Source: Hyposmocoma kahamanoa (Eukaryota; Arthropoda; Insecta; Lepidoptera; Cosmopterigidae). From it: DNA of 64,000 bases. The stretch's first letter is position 1; every line of letters starts with the position of its first letter. The stretch lies in NCBI RefSeq assembly GCF_003589595.1, contig NW_020653750.1, positions 3,710,134 to 3,774,133 of the forward strand. The letters run 5' to 3'. Below, in pieces: positions 59,001 through 64,000 of this stretch. Position numbers and translations under genes: made by a program. A model generated the notes under the pieces. The model was given only the letters and a program-made list of their open reading frames with translations, ran no database searches and was not told where the DNA came from.

Positions 59001-59441
59001 AGTAGTAGTAGCAGTTCGTCCGGGGAAGTACCGCTATTTTACCTATTCTGCCGTCCGCTAACTAAAACGTGGCTAAGTTACAAAATGTTTTTGAGATATC
59101 TCATAAAACCATAACAGTTTTAGAAAATTGAAATTGTTTAATGACATTTCAGCTATGCATCGTTAGGGTAAGTTCCGATATGTCGAAGACGTTAACTAAT
59201 TTTAACTGTTTTTCAAACAGAATTTTGTGCTCAATTGTTTGCTACTTAAAACGGATATTTGGTGTTTTAGTTAGTGGACGGCAGTATTTCTGTCACCAAG
59301 CAGTAATATGAGCATTACTGCGTTGCGGTTTTGAAGAGTATCGAGAGTATCGAGAGTGCGGTGAATCTACCTGTATACTTGTCAATTTATGTCTCAGGGC
59401 GACAGGCGCAATGCCAGTGTCACCTGGTATCATAAAAAAAG
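59001..59441 (+). repeat. Dispersed ~300-bp repeat (copy 3), interrupted
   Basis: Same landmarks as copies 1 and 2 before 59047 (GTTCGTCC, GAAGTACCGC) and after 59285 (TCTGTCACCAAGCAGTAATA, GGTTTTGAAGAG, GTCTCAGGGCGACAGGCGCA), split by a nested MITE. Confidence 0.75.
59048..59284. mobile_element. 237-bp MITE nested in the repeat, TATT duplication
   Basis: The 21-bp ends CTGCCGTCCGCTAACTAAAA(C) are inverted at the right side as (G)TTTTAGTTAGTGGACGGCAG with one mismatch. TATT lies directly outside both ends and occurs once in uninterrupted copies of the host repeat, so it is the target duplication. Confidence 0.85.
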
Positions 59442-62100
59442 AGATGGTTAATATGAAAATTTAGAGTAAAATATGTATCGGCACAACCGTTAATAACCTT
59501 ATTACTTCTCGTAATTGTTCAGGTCCGTATTTAATTAAAGGAAAACGGGGTGAAGAAAAAAGGAGTGAGTTAAAAATTGCCACGTTCGGAATGCTAAATT
59601 TTGACTACATATACATACAAAATAAAAGACAGGAAAGCATGGTATGCAACTTTTTCATTTTTTCTTGAAAAATGAATTGAACTTTGAAAAAACGCCCAAT
59701 TTTCAAACGATAAAACATTTCTCCTCGAATAAATAAGACTTTGCACCAAGTGACCAACAAGTTTTATTAAGATTATGCAAAATACAACATTTGGTGCCAC
59801 TGTACTGGAAACCGAGAGGATTTGCTTCTAGAAGAAACATTGTGCATTACTTATTTCCATTATCGGATTGTATATTAATGACATCCGTTAAAGTAAACAG
59901 TGTACAAATCTTCCAGCTCCGACGAAGTTATGGAATATTATGTAGCTGCCAGTGAAAACGTTAACGCATTATTTACAATTAAATAATCTAAGTAAATATC
60001 GAGTTTTTAGGTTTTCGACATCTTAGGTTTACGCATAGGAAATGAAACTGTTTATATTTGTTTTTTCAAACAAACCAACTTTCGGGTGCTTTACTGGTCT
60101 CATGGTTACGGCCGACTGAAAACTTAATTTGTTTGAAAAAAGAAATATGTGCGATTTAGCTCCGAAAAAATGATTTCGTTTCTTAAATCTACGTAAAGTC
60201 TATCTCAAACTTTTGTAACGTTACCCGCACATAGTTACCACATTGAGTGTTATATAAGAAAAAACTAAATAGGAAACATGATTTTGAATTGATATAGATT
60301 TATGTAAATACAATCTCAAAGCAAGGAAACAAAAAATTGTCCATCACATTTAAGTTGTCCATAGTTTTAAAATATATCACTAATATTTTTTATTCAATTT
60401 AGGCTCCAGTATTTACAGACAACAAATGTTTTGGTTTACAACGTAATGTTATAGAGTGTATGAAAGAAATATATTATTATTATGACAAAGATGTTTCTTG
60501 AACTCGAATCAAGGTCGGATATTCGGAACCAGGCACTCCTAAGCTAAGTATTCTGGTTCGGTTGTGTTATTTTGATGGGATGAGAGTGATTGGTGATTTT
60601 GTGTGGAGCTTGTTGTTTCAGGTGTATTATTATTATTATATCTATTTTAGACTCAATTATTATTATTTTGAAAATGTTGTATCCATCATTCTTGTATAAT
60701 GATTTGTGAGATATATTATAGAATAATTGCTGTATTTTCCAGATTCAATAGAAAGTAACTATTAAGTATAATTTCAAAATATTCTTATTCAGAAAGTTCT
60801 TACTGAAGAAGCATCTCCCTGTTTTAATTCACCACCATCACTCCACTGGGGGGATGTTTACCCACCCGCAATCGATCGACTGCTGCGAACCGCCCAAAGG
60901 CTTGCTCACACCGCAAATGCATCGATTCGGCATAATTTATGGATTTTACGGTTTTATTTGAATCACTGATTATTAATTGTAAATCAGCAGATACACTGAA
61001 ATATTATGAAAACAGGTAGGTATTGGATACTTTTCCAGGTTTTTACATTCCTCGAATGATACAATAGAAATATCTTTAAGTTCAGAGTGAACTTCGTCCG
61101 ATCTTCACTTTCCTGTATATTAAAAAACACACTCGATATTTAAGACGTAATTATTTTAAACAATTTTTACTTTCAGTGAAACAATATTGCTAAAGATAAG
61201 CCTTTCAAGGGCCTCTGTAGTTTCTAAATTTAACCTTGTCTCATGTGACGGCAACTTTCCCTGCTAATCACGAAGTTATAATTGACTTTGAGGGAGAACC
61301 GATGTGCTGCTTGTCTGCCAAATAATACTCGAGGCTATTCCCTCTTGTGAAGTTGTAATACTATCTACTTCTAATAAATAAATCCATTGTCATATTAAAA
61401 TACTTTTATGAATTTTTTTTAAGTTTTCGGTATGTGCATTGTGCAAAATCAAGAAAAATGTAAACGACACGAAATTTACTGCGAAAGGATTAATATATAC
61501 TTTACATGCATATATAAACATTGCAGGTGGATCGTGTATCGAGCTACTTTTCGCATTACCGTTGTGTATAACTTTTGTTGTTTGCACTCAAACATAAAAT
61601 TGATTTCACTCTTACTACTTCTGTTTGTGCTAGGAATTGGTGAGACAATTAATTAATTTTCTTATGAATTTTCAATGAAATTTCCTACAGTTTTATTGCT
61701 TTTCTTCTTGCAATTAATTGATACCGGGAAGCTCTTCTATTCATGAAATAAGCCCTCGTTACAAAAATAAACGTCCAATTAACGAAAGAGGATTTCAGTG
61801 AAAATTTCATTTTAAATTACGTAGGAACTCCGAACCTTTATTTATGCAGTTTACGATGTCGATTTTAATGTTTTACAAATATGATTGCTTTCAAATATGG
61901 ATGCTAAAACAAATTAAAAAATATGCATCCAAAAATCACACTGCAATCATAACTTATTATCCACAGATTTGACTCGTGAGCACGAGTCCGACGAGAGATG
62001 TACACTTTTAATACTTTTTATTTTATTGTATATATGTATAACAAATCTCCATCTTTAAAATTTAGATATTTATGCAAGAAAGTTACATTTTTTTATAATA
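59442..62100. other. Long non-coding stretch
   Basis: AT-rich. Inverted TTTTTTCAAACAAA/TTTGTTTGAAAAAA arms at ~60061-60141 mark a small MITE-like element. No gene recognised. Confidence 0.35.
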
Positions 62101-62302
62101 TCTAGTGACAGGACGAACAAGTCGTGCGCCTAAGTAACACGCCTGTCCATAACAATTGCAGTGCCATTCAGAGCTTTAAGCCGCGAAGATCTCAGTGGTA
62201 CTGCTACTGCGCCCTTGAGCCTGAGACATAAGTAGATAAGTGCCATGTGCCTGTAATTTCACCAGCACCCTTACCCCTCAAAACCGAAACGCAGTAATGC
62301 CT

Positions 62303-62345
<43 letters not shown>
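62101..62345 (-). repeat. Dispersed ~300-bp repeat (copy 4) ending in (AAT)n
   Basis: The reverse complement follows copies 1-3: GGTTTTGAGGGGTAAGGGTG, ATTACAGGCACATGGCAC, GGGCGCAGTAGCAGTACC, TTATGGACAGGCGTG and GCACGACTTGTTCGTCCTGT. A clean (AAT)n microsatellite (62309-62347) is at its right end. Confidence 0.7.
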
Positions 62346-62353
<8 letters not shown>

Positions 62354-62567
62354 TGGCGTAGGGATGTGACGACCTCATCGCCCACTGATGGAACGGCACA
62401 GTGAATATCATGTCACTTTACCGTTTCAGCAGTGCAAACAGTCAGCGCTTGAGTTCATTGATGTACAGAACCGTGTCAATGAACTGGTGTCAGCATTAAA
62501 TAGGGTAAATAACGGTCTCCCCGGGGTAAGTGAGTGAAATCCCCGGGTGTAAAATTGCTCATCGTAA

Positions 62568-64000
62568 ATGATGGAGCACAATAGTTACGATGAGCGAATA
62601 GGGCCGCTTCCCGGGGGTAATCGCCGGGGCGCGCCTGGAGCTGGGGCTGGGCGTGGCAGTATGCGAGCCCCCAGCCGCGGTAGACTGGCCCGACCATCTG
62701 GTCAGTCTACTCACGATCCATCACCACCAGTTGGCATGGTATCGGCAGGGGCTGGGGCAACTCGGTCCCAGCAATCGGTACCCGCCTCTGGTGGAGTACG
62801 GCGCCGCATGGCATGGACGGTTGATATGAATAAAAATGCCATGCGGGCCTATTTTAGGGCCTCAGGTTCGGGAACCGGACGGACAGGTTATCGAGCAGTA
62901 ATGTACCGCGAATTTCTTCGGCTGGAGCCAACTTTGACCGTCACAGAACAAAACCTGGCGGACCGAGTTCGGTACCTACAGCGCTCAGGACTTTTTAGCG
63001 CTGCCGAACTCGAGCAATTACGATGCGAGGCTGTTCCTCCACTGGAAGAAGAGCCACCCAGGCTGGAGCGCTCTCCTGTTCCCAGCAGGGAAGTTCACAG
63101 GGAACCTAATGCTCAGCGGCCGGATACGGGTGGTACTGAAAGTGATTGGGGAACAGTCGCCCTGGATTTGGAAACGTTGAGGAGTAGTCTGGAGGAGACG
63201 ATTCTGGAATATCGCCACGTGCCTCTTGAGCGAAGGCCACGGCTGCCTCGAGTGCCTCACAGTGTCAAGGTTCGGGATGCCGTTGGGGCCATTAACCACA
63301 TGCTTCCCTCATTCTTAGAGGAAAGCGCAGGCCTTTGGGACACAGACTCAATTCTCTTCGCTGCCGCAATGACTGTGTGTAAAGCCTCCCTACATTGGCT
63401 GCGTTTCGGGGACCTCTTTGGGGAAACCGAAGGTTTTGTCTGTGCAATACAGGATCAGGTTATCAAGACGCGGAACTATCGGAAATATATCCTAAAGGCC
63501 GGCACAGTAGACATTTGTCGGGCATGTGGCCGTCAAGGAGAGTCACTTAGGCATATTGTTTCCGGTTGTTCCGCTCTTGCTAACACTGCACAGACACAAC
63601 CAGGCAGCCAAAATATTACACCAAGAGCTCGCTCTCAAGTACGGACTAGTGCAACAGAGGTTGCCATATTACAAGTATTCACCGGAGCCAATACTCGAAG
63701 ATGACCGCACCAAAATCTATTGGGATCGATCTATTATCACGGACAGGACTATTCTTGCGAATAAGCCTGATATTGTGATATTGGACCGATCGCAGTCGAG
63801 GGTATTTCTTGTGGACGTGACCATCCCGCATGACGAGGGTCTCGTGAAAGCTGACACCGAGAAACGCCGGAAGTATCTCGACCTGGCGCACGAGATCACC
63901 GACATGTGGGATGTGGCCTCCACTGAAATAATCCCAATTGTTTTGTCCGCAAATGGGTTAATTCCAGTCAGCCTTTTTAACAGCTTGAGGCGGTTGGATT
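62568..64000 (+). mobile_element. R2-group LINE with the reverse transcriptase deleted (runs off right edge)
   Basis: A 378-codon frame starts at 62568. Residues ~80-150 (RRMAWTVDMNKNAMRAYFRA ... LTVTEQNLADRVRYLQ) and ~200-270 are the N-terminal region that precedes the polymerase in this type of element. From ~63390 (LHWLRFGDLFGETEGF) it jumps to the region after the polymerase: a zinc knuckle C-x2-C ... H-x4-C (CRACG, HIVSGC). After one frame change near 63590 comes a restriction-like endonuclease domain with PDIVILD, LVDVTIP, EKRRKYLDLAHEI (63595-64000). No YxDD or other polymerase motif is present. Bases 62348-62567 could be its 5' UTR. GC content is higher than the neighbourhood. Confidence 0.75.

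Overview
The window is animal nuclear DNA, most likely from a moth or butterfly. It is AT-rich, has small exons with GT-AG introns, long gene-free stretches, a ten-N assembly gap, and a repeat load of tRNA-derived SINEs, CR1/Jockey-like, R1-clade and R2-group LINEs, mariner elements and many short terminal-inverted-repeat elements. The assignment to Lepidoptera is an inference from the repeat families. No gene is bacterial, and there is no CRISPR array or true tRNA gene.

Left part (1-16 kb). A minus-strand gene leaves the left edge. Its first three coding exons (4152-4232, 2891-3030, 1446-1523) join in phase and read as the N terminus of an MBOAT1/2-type lysophospholipid acyltransferase (fly oysgedart). 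Next, also on minus, is a 13-finger C2H2 zinc-finger protein (6488-7903). Then follow a four-copy 48-bp tandem array (8919-9110), a truncated LINE with a YADD motif, a hAT-type MITE with an 8-bp target duplication, a decayed R1-clade LINE and an ORF1-only retroposon with a poly(A) tail.

Centre (16.9-28 kb). A plus-strand gene of unknown family can be assembled from nine exons (16929-27710). All eight junctions keep phase and give a 356-residue protein that starts MGCMASS, an N-myristoylation-type start, and is rich in predicted helix. Its last intron carries, on the same strand, an intact intronless open frame for a divergent 75-kDa complex I subunit (NDUFS1 family, 25257-27401) that keeps all twelve iron-sulfur ligands. 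It looks like a retrogene nested in a host intron. Intron 1 contains a 1.39-kb inverted-repeat element with a 265-bp foldback palindrome nested inside it.

Right-centre (29-42 kb). A mariner (29491-31750) with TA duplications and matching TIRs is split by a roughly 1-kb insertion. Downstream on minus lie eight exons of a thrombospondin type-1 repeat membrane protein of the THSD7 type (35128-41693). It has 1239 residues in the window with one C-terminal membrane segment; the signal-peptide exon is not found.

Right part (42-64 kb). No confident gene is seen. The region holds interspersed repeats (SINEs, five copies of a CCGAC-ended MITE, four copies of another short repeat, one carrying a nested MITE with a TATT duplication), a second mariner, a (CA)n tract with the gap, adjacent long palindromes at 57.7 kb, two short spliceable segments that might be exons, and at the right edge an R2-group LINE whose reverse transcriptase has been deleted while its N-terminal and endonuclease parts remain.

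The genes show no sign of working as a unit. The main relation between them is physical: the complex I retrogene sits inside the intron of the myristoylation-motif gene.
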